From Cryptomeria japonica (Eukaryota > Streptophyta > Pinopsida > Cupressales > Cupressaceae): a DNA stretch of 64,000 nucleotides. Position 1 is the first letter of the stretch. Each line of letters begins with the position of its first letter. The position numbers and the translations under genes are program-made. The notes below the pieces were generated by a model that made no database searches, was not told where the DNA came from, and saw only the letters and a program-made list of their open reading frames with translations. The stretch spans positions 672,230,852 to 672,294,851 of the forward strand of contig NC_081412.1 of the NCBI RefSeq assembly GCF_030272615.1. Direction: 5' to 3'. Below are positions 37,695 through 48,580 of this stretch, in pieces.

Positions 37695-40600
37695 TCATTC
37701 TATTATACCATCTGCATCCTCTCTCTTTTGCAAAGCATCTATAATTGTCTCGTGCTCTTCCATAGAGAGAGTCCATAATTGTTTATTAGCAGGCCTGCCA
37801 CGATATCTATCCAATTTTATATTAGTTGCCACTACCAAATGTGAGTAATGTATAATCTTTTTCTCTAATTCATAATCTTCAAATGCGGGCAATCCATTCT
37901 TTCTTGTTAGATATTTGCGTAGCCAAGTGCCAACAACAACCACAGATCCTGTTGGATAGTCATAACCATCATCATCTACTCGAGGAGTAGTTAGCTTATG
38001 TTTTGGCTCTACACATCGAGCCAACCAATACTCTATCCCCTCTTCATTGTCCTCTGGTGCAACAACAGCATAGACATGTCCTGTGCACAAAACAATTTTA
38101 TTTTAATATTTAATGAGAAATAAAAACAAAAATATACACTGTAAGATTTCATAAATTTATGTACTATTTAATAAATCAAAACAAATTTCAAAAATAATTT
38201 TACCTTGTTGTATAAGATCTGAAATGCGATCATAGTCATTTGATGCAAACATTTGATCCATATCTTCATCAGTTCTTTCATGCGGATCATTTGCATCTAT
38301 GGGTGTCAATGATCTTTGTTGCCATTCTTCAACCCATTCTTTATTCTCACAAAATTCCCAATCTCTGGAAACACAAAACTGACAAAAGCAAGCAAGTTGC
38401 CTTGTGAATATAGTCCATGTGTTTGAATTAGAACTCTTAAACGAATGCCATTTAGTTGATCCAATGATGGTATTACAATCATGCCGAATAGGAATACTAT
38501 CTTCCTCTATCAACCAGAAGAAACGTCGAATTGCAGAGTTTTCAGTTGATCCTTTTGACAACTTTGAATTGCACCAATCTACAACTGCGCGAGCATCTCT
38601 GAATTTCACTGCATCCTCGAATTTCAATTGTTCTCTAGCAAGAGCTCTTTTTATACAGGCACCGGCTCCATCGTGTTCCCCCTTACCATGTCCCGCTTCA
38701 AAAAAACTCCATAAATGTTGGACATTGGTTATCTTGTGAACTTTGCATAGCCAACAAAACATTCTTGCATTTTTGAATTGTCCAGTGCAGTTATCTGACC
38801 ATATCATATGTTGTTTCATGTTAATTTCTCTTTCCTTAAGATTATCATAAAATACCTCGAAACAATGTTGGACAAACTCTGAAGAGTGTAATCGATTATC
38901 ACTAACATAGAAATGATACTCCCTCAAAAATTTTCTATTATCTTCTGTACTGTCATGGTCATGTCTATATATAATGTGCACAAATATGGCCACTTGCACT
39001 GAGTTGTAGTATTGTGATTGAGTTTCCTCTTGTGGTTTTAGAGTATAATTTTCTGCAAAATCCACAACTGATACTATTGTTCCAATTGGAAATGTGTTCT
39101 TGCATATGCGAAACTGTCCATCAAGCCATCGGGCATGTTGGGAATGTTTCACATATTTTGGAACAATATGAGTTTTAAACTCACTAATAAATGCATTCAC
39201 ACTATTCTGTTCTGTAATCAATTCTAAACGTTTCCCCATCTTTCCATCCTTTAGAGGGTATTCTATATTTTTAAATCTCCTAACATCAACCATTTTTTGT
39301 CCAAACTCAGATGAAACATGTTCATGCAAACATTCACCTATCGAAGAATAGTTCCCACATAAATTGCAAAAACCATAAATGCATGAACTGGAAAGAAATA
39401 ATTGTTCATTAGGTGGTTTACAAAATAAACTTCCAATAAAATCTTTTATAGTTTCAGGTGGAACATAAACACCACAATCCTGCACAAGATCATTACCATG
39501 CAACATACAACGAATATATCGAAAAACATCATAATAGTAACGAAACTGGACATGAGTTTTACAACAACAAGATATTCTTTGTTTATTGATTTTAACATAC
39601 GAGGGTTTGCATTTTTCAAATGATCTTTGACTAATTCGTAAATTCATTAACACAGATTCATCACTAAATTTTTTAAAGAATTCAGTTTGAGTCATGTCAA
39701 GAAGATGTTTTGGATGAGGATCACGAATTTTTGATCCCACCCTTAACTTTAAAACATCTCTAACATTTGATGAAACTCTAGTGTTATCATGCCAAAATTT
39801 TGTAATTAATTGTTTAGTTTCATCATTTAATTTCATGTCTGACCTTTGAAGTCTACCACTAAAACTCCAACAATGGTTTAGTGGATCAATTTCAATTGTG
39901 TCTCTTCTTTTGGCCGCTCTTGACAAGGTTCTACGATGTAAGTTCAAATAGCCACTTATATCACTTAACATTCTTTTATTAACAATCATTTTGTCAACTA
40001 TAGCAGTTGTTATAACTCTACGTGCTGCATTCTTATCTTTAGATCGACTTGTTTTTCCTATAGAATCGATGGCACTGGCAACAGTAGATACAACTTGCTT
40101 ATATGATTCATCTTTTCTTTTTGGTTTTGCATAAATACCTATTTTTTTCATGACTTTACGCATTTTTAACATTTTTATTAATTGTAGCATTAATTGACAT
40201 TGGAATCCTAACTTTTTATTATAGAAAAATTGTTTATATAATCTGTTTGCATGTGTTCTGATTTGTCTCCAAGAAACTAACCCATTAAGATTATCTAGCA
40301 CATTGCTATCAATAGTAAACAAATTACATTCATTTTCTTTTAGAGATGGTGGTGTAATATTTTCAATTTTTATTTCTTTTCGTATTGGTGTATGAAATTT
40401 ATATCCAGCTTCATTTAAATCAGCAATTTGATTGGCATCATAGTCATCAGGATTTAAAAACATACCAGGATTCGCATCCACATCAACATTTGCATCAACA
40501 GTCATACCCGTGTGTGGTTCTATATTTTTTGCATCCATCATGATGTCTTCAATGGTCTCATCTACAACGGGCACTGAACTAGATGCTTCAAAAGTGTTAT

Positions 40601-40721
40601 TCAATTGCCGTTGTTGTGATCTTCGATCTCTTTGGCGTTTTGCCTCCTTCTCTCTTTGTGCTTGAATTTCGTCCACTGTCATTGTCTTCTTTTTTTTCTT
40701 TTGACGTTGCTTAGAACCCAT
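37695..40721 (-). CDS. Transposase-like protein, two exons, D-D-D triad (tentatively Sola-like)
   Basis: Exon 1 runs 40721 to 38204; the intron is 38203-38081 (GT/AG); exon 2 runs 38080 to 37695. Joining restores a Gly codon, reading DLIQQ-GHVYAVVAPED, and gives about 967 residues with no interruption. The start MGSKQRQKKKKK is chosen for the basic N terminus; an in-frame ATG at 40835 would add a hydrophobic leader. Order: basic Lys/Arg/Gln-rich segment (1-40), Asp-rich segment, a Cys/His segment (CCCKTHVQF, FCNLCGNYSSIGECLHEH), then a likely RNase-H-fold core. Candidate catalytic residues are D554 (VVDFAENY), D643 (IWSDNCTGQFK) and D684 (HGKGEHDGAGACIKR). Similar SDxCxGQxK and HGKGxxDG motifs occur in large transposase-like proteins of animals and plants. 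Exon 2 adds a domain of about 127 residues with YWLARCVEP and VVVGTWL. Open and apparently intact, unlike its neighbour. The subterminal array lies just upstream. Confidence 0.8.
38081..38203 (-). other. Intron of the transposase-like gene
   Basis: Minus-strand donor caacaag/gtaaaat at 38203 and acceptor ttgtgcacag/gacatg at 38081. 123 bp, AT-rich. The phase-1 junction restores GGA (Gly). Confidence 0.8.
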
Positions 40722-40868
40722 TTTTACAAACTTGTCTTCAAAAAATCGCGTAAAAAATATTAAAAAGTACTGCCAAATGATGTAAAAAATCTTTGTCAGT
40801 ACGGATTTCAATGATATTGTAGTAAATCGATGCAATCTTTTTTTTTTTTATAGCAACGGTTATTTTAA

Positions 40869-41073
40869 TAACGGGCCCCCGTTGTTTTAACAACGGGCCC
40901 CCGTTTATAAAACGGGGGCCCGTTATTTAAATAACGGGGGCCCGTTATTTAAATAACGGGGGCCCGTTATTTAAATAACGGGGGCCCGTTATTTAAATAA
41001 CGGGGGCCCGTTATTAAAACGGGGGCCCGTTGTTAAATCCAACGGGCAGAAAATGAAACGGGCCCCCGTTTTA
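40869..41073. promoter_or_regulatory. Right subterminal array of AACGGGGGCCCGTT near-palindromes
   Basis: Nine copies plus one partial (41041). G-core starts are at 40873, 40895, 40914, 40936, 40958, 40980, 41002, 41021 and about 41060; six of the intervals are 22 or 19 bp and four in a row are exactly 22. Linkers are attattt/aaat AT palindromes. It lies about 890-1100 bp inside the right end and just upstream of the transposase start (40721), so it could also act as that gene's promoter or operator. Confidence 0.85.
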
Positions 41074-41933
41074 TAAACGGTTTATGTAAAATTTGAATTC
41101 ACAACCCGCCACTTGCCTCGGGATTAGGCCCGGGATAGGCCTGGGATGGCCACACCTGAGACATGAACCTGCAAATTCAAAGCTCCATGAATGAAAGCAC
41201 AAATATGATGAAATGAAATAGTTTACGTGCCTTTAATCAAAGAATTTTTATACGAAATTGAAACCCATTTCAGATTATACTGTCTAGATTCTAAATATGT
41301 AAATTAATTTAAAAATTGATTATTTTAAATATTTTTCATTTAATTTATACTAAATCAGGGTCATAAATTTGAAATATTAACTAATTTTCTTAATTTAATA
41401 ACTTATTTATTTTAATGAATTTTGAAAAAAAAATTATATGTCATCAATCTACACAAAATTCTTTTCAATTTAAAAAAAAAAAATTTCAAAAAATACTAAG
41501 TTTACGTCAAATTATGTGGGTCGTACACGTCAAATTTTTAAAAAGATAATTACGGTCATTAAAAAATTAATTAAAAAAAAATATTTGAAAAAAAAATACA
41601 GAAAAATATGCTCATTAATCTTCAGTGTGTTACAAACCATTTCCCAAAACGGTTTGAGAAAATAATTTTAATTGTGTCAAAAAGTGTGGGTCGTACACAT
41701 GCATGGTATGGTCCTGAAATAGGCATTTTTAAAACATAGTTTTTAGAACTTCATTCAAAAAGTTATTTTTTATTATGTGGGTATTAAAATAAATTACATA
41801 TTTGAAAAGTACACTCAGAGAGCTATCTTTTATATTACTGACTTTTTTCAAGATTCAATCTCTAAGTGTTTCAAAATTTAAGCTCAAGTGAGACAAAATC
41901 TGAAAAACAGGGAAAACACTTCCACTTTTTGGC
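41074..41933. other. Transposon right subterminal non-coding region
   Basis: AT-rich; contains a short GC-rich patch (cgggattaggcccgggatag, 41119-41138) and repeated gtgggtcgtacac motifs near 41517 and 41687. No open frame. Confidence 0.5.
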
Positions 41934-41965
41934 CCAAAAGTGGACTCATCTTCTTGCACTGACCC
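41934..41965 (-). repeat. DNA transposon right terminal inverted repeat
   Basis: The minus strand reads GGGTCAGTGCAAG, then ATGAGTCCAC. It matches the left end at about 22 of the first 28 positions by eye. Confidence 0.7.
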
Positions 41966-41969
41966 GTAA
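41966..41969 (+). repeat. DNA transposon target duplication (gtaa), right
   Basis: Matches 31025-31028. Confidence 0.75.
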
Positions 41970-42612
41970 GCTCTAAAAAGCTTGGTTACTAATTAAAATC
42001 CTCTAACAAGGTGGTCCATTAGCTTGGATTCTTAAATCCTCCAGCGAGGTTACTCCTAACAGGGTATTGTGCTTTTCATCAAGGCATATTTGTAAATCCC
42101 TTAACCGGGTGATTTGTAACTGGAATTAGTTCTTAATAGGACTTATTGTAAAGCTTTAACAAGCTTGGCTCCTAACATGGTGGACTTTAGAAGAGTTCAG
42201 ATAGCTATCCTTGTGAGTCTCATATCACCATAGTTTTTACCTATTTGGGTTTTCCATGTATAAACATTTGTTGCAAGTAGTGAATGCTTTTATGGTTGTG
42301 ATCTTATTTGTTGATTTGGTTAACTTCTGATAAGGCCTGTTAATTGGAAGCATTGAGAGATGAATATGTTGAGTTATGATTAATCATTGTTGATATTTGC
42401 AAGATTGAAGTTGTTTACTGTTAAAGTTGTCATAATAGTTAAACCGGTTGATGTCAAGTATTCTTATGAATATTGATCTTGACTGAGATATGTTTCCTTT
42501 GTTTGACTAAGTTGGAGTTTGGGAAATTTGTATCAGTTTTTCAATATAGTGATTCAACCCCCCCTCCCTCTCGATATTCTACCATATACTTATTCTTTCA
42601 TCATACCATCAA
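41970..42612 (+). repeat. Copia 5' LTR, second part
   Basis: Continues the 5' LTR after the DNA transposon. It matches 47939-48575 (caaggtggtccattagcttg, gatgaatatgttgagttatg). It ends just before the primer-binding site. Confidence 0.9.
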
Positions 42613-42625
42613 TTGGTATCAGAGC
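42613..42625 (+). other. Copia primer-binding site
   Basis: TTGGTATCAGAGC, complementary to the 3' end of plant initiator tRNA-Met, directly after the 5' LTR. Confidence 0.85.
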
Positions 42626-42689
42626 ATCTCAGGTCCTCTTAATCTAAAAGCCTAACAGCTTGAGGAAAAGATCTTGTAGATCATGATGA

Positions 42690-45600
42690 AGAAAGAAGGT
42701 CCAAAGTTCAACAAAGATAACTATAGAATATGGAGTGACAAAATGAAGATTTACATTAAGTCTTGGTAGTCAATATTGGGATCATATAGAAAATAAGTAT
42801 ACTACACCTACTGGACCCCTGACTGATGATCCGAAGAAAGAACAACAAGAAAATCACCAAGAATTAGAAGCTATTATCAGTTCCCTGTTTGATGCTGAAT
42901 ATGTAGATGTTCATGGTCTTGAAATAGCATATGAAGTATGGAAGAAATTAGAAGAGATTTATAGTGGTGATGAACATGTTAAGATTTCTAAATAGGAGAG
43001 TTTAAGAGGAAAGTTTAACGACATGAGAATATCTAAAGGTGAGAATATCCAGCAGTACAATCAAAGGATTAAAGAGATAGTTGGTGAGATAAAGAGTGTA
43101 GGACGGAAAGTGGAAGATGCCACAGTAATCAGTAAAGTACTGACAATCCTACTACTGATCTATGCTATCCGAGTTCCAGCTATTCAGGAGCTGAAATCCA
43201 TTGACAAGACAAAGGCAAATCTTGATTTTATTATTGGAAAACTTACTTCTTTTGAACTAAATGGCTATGATGGTAGTTTACAGAAATCAGAATTTGCATT
43301 TAGAGCTTTTGTCTCTAACCCATCTATGAGAAGAAGTAGAGATAATGGCCATAACTATGAATCTAGATCCAATAGATATGCTGAAGATGAAGACAACTTA
43401 GTGGAACTTGAAGCATTGTTGGCAAAATGTCTACCTAGAGGCACTGGTAAAAATAGAGGTAAGCTACCTTTAAAATGTTTTGCATGCAACAAGATTGGTC
43501 ATATAGCAGCAAATTTCCCTAATGGTGAAAATGAATATAAGAGAGACAAATTTAAGAAGTACAAGGGTAAAGGCAAGAAAGATTGTCTTGTAGCTATTGA
43601 CAGTGGTATTATTGATGAAGAATCTGATGATGATTCAATGAAGATATTTTGTTTGTACCTATTAAAGAAGAAATATCATATCAGAAGGCACTAGTATCCA
43701 TAATGGATAACTTTGATGATTGGATGATTGATAGTGGTTGTTCACACCACATGATCGATGATCAAAGAAAATTTCTTTCTCTGAAGGAATTCGATGGCGG
43801 TATTGTCAGATTTGGCAATGACTCACCCTGTATGGTTAAAGGTAAGGGAGTTATTTCTCTTAATGGGAAGAGCAGTGCTAACGATATCTATTAGGTTGAA
43901 GGCCTAAAGCACAATCTTTTAAGTGTGGCACAACTTAATGACAGAGGATACCCACTCAAGTTTAGAAATGGAATGTGCAAAATCTTTGACAACAAAGGTA
44001 AATTGATTGCAACCGAGAAACAGACTAGAGGTAATCTATTTCATCTCAATCCTAAAGTTAGCAACTATTTGATTGCAAAAATAGGTGATAGCTGGCTTTG
44101 GCATAGGAGATTTTGTCATATAAAATTTGATAATATTGTTAAAGTAAGCAAGTCTAAGATAGTAAGAGGTCCGCCTCAGCTAGACAAGCCGGTTAATACT
44201 CTTTGTAAAAAATGTCAACTAGGAAAGATGACTTCTTCAACTTTTAAGAGAAAGTCCTTCTCAGTAGAGCACCTGTTAGATTTGGTTCATACAGATCTAT
44301 GTGGACCAATAAGAACAAGAAGCATTCAAGGTGACAGATACTTCATGATCTTCACTTATGATTGTTCAAGGATGATATGGGTCACATTATTGAAGGATAA
44401 GAATGAAGCTTTTGGTAAATTCAAGGCATTTAGAAGCTTAGCTGAGAAAGAGAGTGGCGAAAAGATAAAATGTCTAAGAACAAATCAAGGTGGTGAGTTC
44501 ACTTTTGTGGAGTTCACTCAGTATTGTGATGATAATGGTATCAAGCGGCAGCTTTATGCACCAAGGACACCATAGCAAAATGGTATAGTAGAGAGAAACA
44601 ACTGGTCAATGGTTGAAGCTGCTAGGACTATGTTGATACAAGGAGGTGTACCAAAAACATTTTGGAAAGAAGCTATAAGTACAACTGTCTACATAATGAA
44701 CTGAGTTCTGGTGAAAAGAGGTAAGGACAAGACCCTATATGAGTACTGGTATGGGAGATCACCCGATGTTAGCTATTTTAAGATATTTTGAAGAAAATAT
44801 TTCATTAAAAGAGGTGATTACATAAGCAAGTTTGAAGCTAAGAGCGACGAAGGCATATTTCTTGGCTATTCCACCAAGAGTAAGGCCTATAAATGCTTCA
44901 TCAATTGGACACATAAAATTATTGAGAGTGTTGATGTTCGTGTAGATGAATGTCCTGAAATTTCAGATGAAACTAGTTCTGAGAAGAAGGATGAAGATCC
45001 TTGCATTTTGCTTTTGGAACTTGAAACTATTAAATCAGAAACTGATAAAGCAAATCCTGGTGTACTTGTTCAACTGGAACAAATAAATTCAGAGGAAGAT
45101 GATAATGAAGAAGTTGAACCTGAAGAGAATGATCATGTTATTCCTAGGTATGTGAGATTGAATCACAGTCTTGAATAGATAATTGGAGATAAGGATTCTG
45201 GTGTACTAACTAGAAGGAGAATAAGAGAGAACTCTTGCATGATATCTACCTTTGAACCTAGAAGTGCTAAGGAGGCATTTGGTGATGATCATTGAGTGAA
45301 ATCTATGGAGGAGGATTTGGATCCAATTGAGAAGAACAACACTTGGACCCTGGTACTGTGAATGGTAAACAAGAATGTTATAGGTACTAAATGGGTGTTC
45401 AGAAACAAATTAAATGAAGATGGTGTTGTAGTTCGCAATAAGGTAAGATTAGTATGCAAAGGTTATGCGCAAGAAGAAGGAGAGGATTATGGAGAAAATT
45501 TTGCACTAGTAGCAAGACTGGTGTCAGAACATTGCTTGCATTTGGAGCTCATAAGAATTTCAAGGTATACCAAATGGATGTTAAGTCTGCATTCTTGAAT

Positions 45601-46815
45601 GGGATACTAGAAGAAGAGGTTTATATAGAGCAGCCTGATGGTTATGCATTGATAGATAAGGAATACATGGTATGCAAATTGCATAAAGATTTGTATGGAT
45701 TAAAGAAGACACCCAGAGCATGATATTAACGGCTTTATACTCATCTGATGAAGATAGGCTTTGCTAGAACTAGTGATGACAACAACATTTATCTCAAGTC
45801 TAAGGAGATGAAATATTGGTCAGTGAAGTATCTATAGATGACATTATATTTGGAGGTAATGATGACATGAGTAATTGTTTTGTAGATAAGATGAAGAATG
45901 AATTTGAGATGCCATTAGTAGGGGAAATAAAAAAATTCATAGGCTTATAGCTACAACAGATGAAGAATGGTATTTTTATTACTCAATCCAAGTATGGGAA
46001 AGAGGTTTTGAATACTTTTGGTATGAAGGACTGTAAACCAGTTGGAACCCCAATGGTTATAGGTTGTAAACTGTCCAAGGAAGATGCATCTAATTCTATA
46101 GATGAAAAGGAATATAGGTCAATGATTGGCAAAGTACACTATGTTGTTCATAGTCGACCAGATACTGCCCATGCAGTTGGTATTGTTGCTAGATTTAAGA
46201 AGAATCTAAAGGAGGCACATCTGATGGAAACCAAGAGAATTTTAGATATCTAAAAGGTAATGTTGACTATGGGTTATGGTATCCATATGGTGGAAATTTT
46301 GGTTTGAAAGCATACATAGATGTTGATTGGGCAGGAAATATTGATGACCGGAAGAGTACTATCAATGGAGAATTCTTTCTAGGAGGAATGTTTGTTTCAT
46401 AGAGTTGTAAAAAGAAGAGTTGCACTTCGCAATCTACTGTTGAAGCTGAGTATGTAGAAACTTATATGAATTGCACACAAGCTATGTGGATGACGCACAT
46501 TGTGGAAGGTTTGAAGATGGAAATCTCAGAACCAATAAATATTTTGTGTGACAATACAAGTGCAATAGAGATTTCTAAAAATATTGTTTTGCACTCAAGG
46601 ACTAAGCACATTGAATTGAAATATCACTTCTTGAGGGAAAAAGTTCAAAGTGAAGATGTTATCTTGGAGCATGTTTCTACCAAGGAGCAGCTTGCAGATA
46701 TCTTTACCAAACCTCTGCCTAAGACCACTTTTGAGTATCTTAGAAGTCAATTAGGGGTCAAGTCCCTCTTCATGAAGTTAGTTGAGAATGATGTTGATTC
46801 TATCAATCCCTGAAC
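42690..46815 (+). pseudogene. Copia gag-pol remains (element at 30227-48575)
   Basis: Recognisable parts in order: gag with an ISKVL region and a zinc knuckle CFACNKIGHIAANF (about 42.7-43.6 kb); aspartic protease with MIDSGCSHHM (about 43.7-43.9 kb); integrase with a WLWHRRFCHI zinc motif and LVHTDLCGPI (about 43.9-44.95 kb); RT with GTKWVFRNK, YGLKK and a DDIIFGG-like core (about 45.3-46.2 kb); RNase H with [10 protein letters not shown] (about 46.25-46.8 kb). The reading frame is interrupted many times, so this is a fossil. Confidence 0.9.
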
Positions 46816-47122
46816 CACTTGCAGAATTTTACATGGATTGATGAAGAAGTGGATGTATTCCATAGGGGGAGCATCAAGTTGCAGTCTGATGTTGATGCAC
46901 AGTGAGAGAAGAATTAAATGTTTTACTTTCACTTCGGCATTGCTGTCAAAGGGGGAGAAGAATTATGTAATTGAGGAGAATAATTATGTGTCTGATTAGG
47001 TGAACCAGTGGCAGGTTGAAGATAGACAGAGGAAGGTGAATACTTGGTAATGTAAACCAGGATTCCTATTCACCAATCTTAGCAGTAATCAGAGGCGTTA
47101 ATATTTGTATTTCCATCAATTC

Positions 47123-47135
47123 CAAAGGGGGAGAT
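47123..47135 (+). other. Copia polypurine tract
   Basis: caaagggggagat immediately before the TGTTG start of the 3' LTR. Confidence 0.8.
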
Positions 47136-48575
47136 TGTTGTCATTTTGAGTTTGTTGGCATTTTGCATAATGATTGCATTAATGATATGTTGTCATTGAT
47201 TTTAATTGAACCGGTAATGGTATTTATGTTATTACTGATATTGTTATTTTTGATATTGGCTATTAACTAGTAAGAACAACTTTATGGAAGATGATGTAAA
47301 CTGGTATGTAAAGTTTGTGAGTTGAACCAGTGAACCGGTGTAAATGGTTAAACCTTTCTATGTAATGTAACTGGTAAACCCTATCAGCTGTTAAACCCTA
47401 ACCGATCAAGTTTGATGGTTTATTATCTGATAAGTGGTAATGGTGGAGACACGTGTGGTCATTGTATGAGGATATGTTCAAATTATTTTGGCCCATTTGT
47501 TTTTGTCTAGGGAAAGAGAAAAGTGGACTACATCTAATGCACAACTCATGATGAGTTACAAAGTCTGATGAAGCGGTGATCATGGAGTAGTTGGAATTTT
47601 CTTGAAGAGTGTAAAGAGATTGTCATGATTTCTAATGGTCAAGATTGTACCTACTTGTTTGTAATCTTGATGATGAGAATTAGGTTTTTGCTTTGTTACC
47701 GACCTAATTGATTTGTATTTAAGGTCGATGAAGTTGTTTGTAAAGAGTGTTGGCAAGATTGATGAAAACCTGTTGAGTGTGTAGTTACCTAACCAGTGAA
47801 TGGATCTACACTTTGAGTGAAGGTAGATTGAAGCTTAGAAGGATCTGATCAAGCAAATGTAGTGCTACTCACACAAATCAACAAAACCTGTTGTTTTCTA
47901 ACAATTACAGCAGAAGTGAAATCCCTTAACTGGGTAATCTCTAACAAGCTTGGTTACTCATTAAAATCCTCTAACAAGGTGGTCCATTAGCTTGGATTCT
48001 TAAATCCTCTAGCGAAGTTACTACTAACAGGGTATTGTGCTTTTCATCAAGGCATATTTGTAAATCCCTTAACCGGGTGATTCCTAACTGTAATGAGTTC
48101 TTAACAGGGCTTATTATAAAGCTTTAACAGGCTTGGTTCCTAACAAGGATAACTTCAGAAGAGTTCAGATAGCTATCCTTGTGATCCTCATCTCACCGTG
48201 GTTTTAGCTATTTAGGTTTTCCACATATAAACATTTGTGTCAAGTGGTGAATGCTTTTGTGGTTGTGATCTTATTTATTGATTTGGTTAACTTCTGATAA
48301 GGCATGTTAATTGGAAGCATTGAGAGATGAATATGTTGAGTTATGATTAATCATTGTTGATATTTTCAAGATTGAAGCTGTTTACTGTTAAAGTTGTCAT
48401 AACAATTAAACCGGTTGATGCCAAGTATTCTTATGAATATTGATCTTGACTGAGATATGTTTTCTTTATTTGAGTGAGTTTGAGTTTGGGAACTTTGTAT
48501 CGGTTTTTCAATATACTGATTCACCCCCCCTTTCTCAGTATTCTACTGAATACTTATTCTTTCATCATATCATAA
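47136..48575 (+). repeat. Copia 3' LTR
   Basis: About 1.44 kb, uninterrupted. It serves as the empty-site reference for the DNA transposon insertion: the spot reads aactgggtaatctctaac, with no extra sequence. Confidence 0.9.
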
Positions 48576-48580
48576 CACTA
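48576..48580 (+). repeat. Copia target duplication (CACTA), right
   Basis: Matches 30222-30226. Confidence 0.7.

Larger units (their letters stand above)
31029..41965. mobile_element. 10.9-kb DNA transposon, tentatively Sola-like, with two genes
   Basis: It is inserted in the copia 5' LTR; the 3' LTR shows the uninterrupted site. Ends are imperfect inverted repeats. The left starts GGGTATGTGCAAG and the right, read inward on the minus strand, starts GGGTCAGTGCAAG; both then share an ATGAGTC block. The flanks carry gtaa at 31025-31028 and 41966-41969, a 4-bp duplication (gtaag, 5 bp, is possible if the terminal G is shared). It encodes a large transposase-like protein on the minus strand and a proline-rich protein on the plus strand, convergently. 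Arrays of GC-rich near-palindromes lie inside each end. As I recall, 4-bp duplications and a DDD catalytic triad are features of the Sola superfamily; the assignment is by eye. Confidence 0.8.
30227..48575 (+). mobile_element. Ty1/copia element (SIRE/Maximus-like), broken, with a DNA transposon inside its 5' LTR
   Basis: Two long LTRs start TGTTG and flank a copia polyprotein region on the plus strand. A CACTA target duplication lies at 30222-30226 and 48576-48580. A primer-binding site for initiator tRNA-Met follows the 5' LTR, and a polypurine tract (aaagggggagat) precedes the 3' LTR. Part order is gag, protease, integrase, RT, RNase H, as in copia. The LTRs differ by several percent by eye, so the copy is middle-aged. 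The polyprotein is broken, with roughly ten or more breaks. Without the nested transposon it would be about 7.4 kb. Confidence 0.9.

Noticed and set aside
38404-38739. Plus-strand open frame inside the transposase gene
   Set aside because: Antisense shadow of a long, motif-bearing coding exon.
31029-41965. CACTA or Harbinger transposon
   Set aside because: The termini do not start CACTA, the flanking duplication is best read as 4 bp and not 2-3 bp, and the transposase motifs do not fit.
30227-48575. One giant LTR element of 18 kb
   Set aside because: The extra length is explained by a DNA transposon within the 5' LTR; the 3' LTR shows the site without it.
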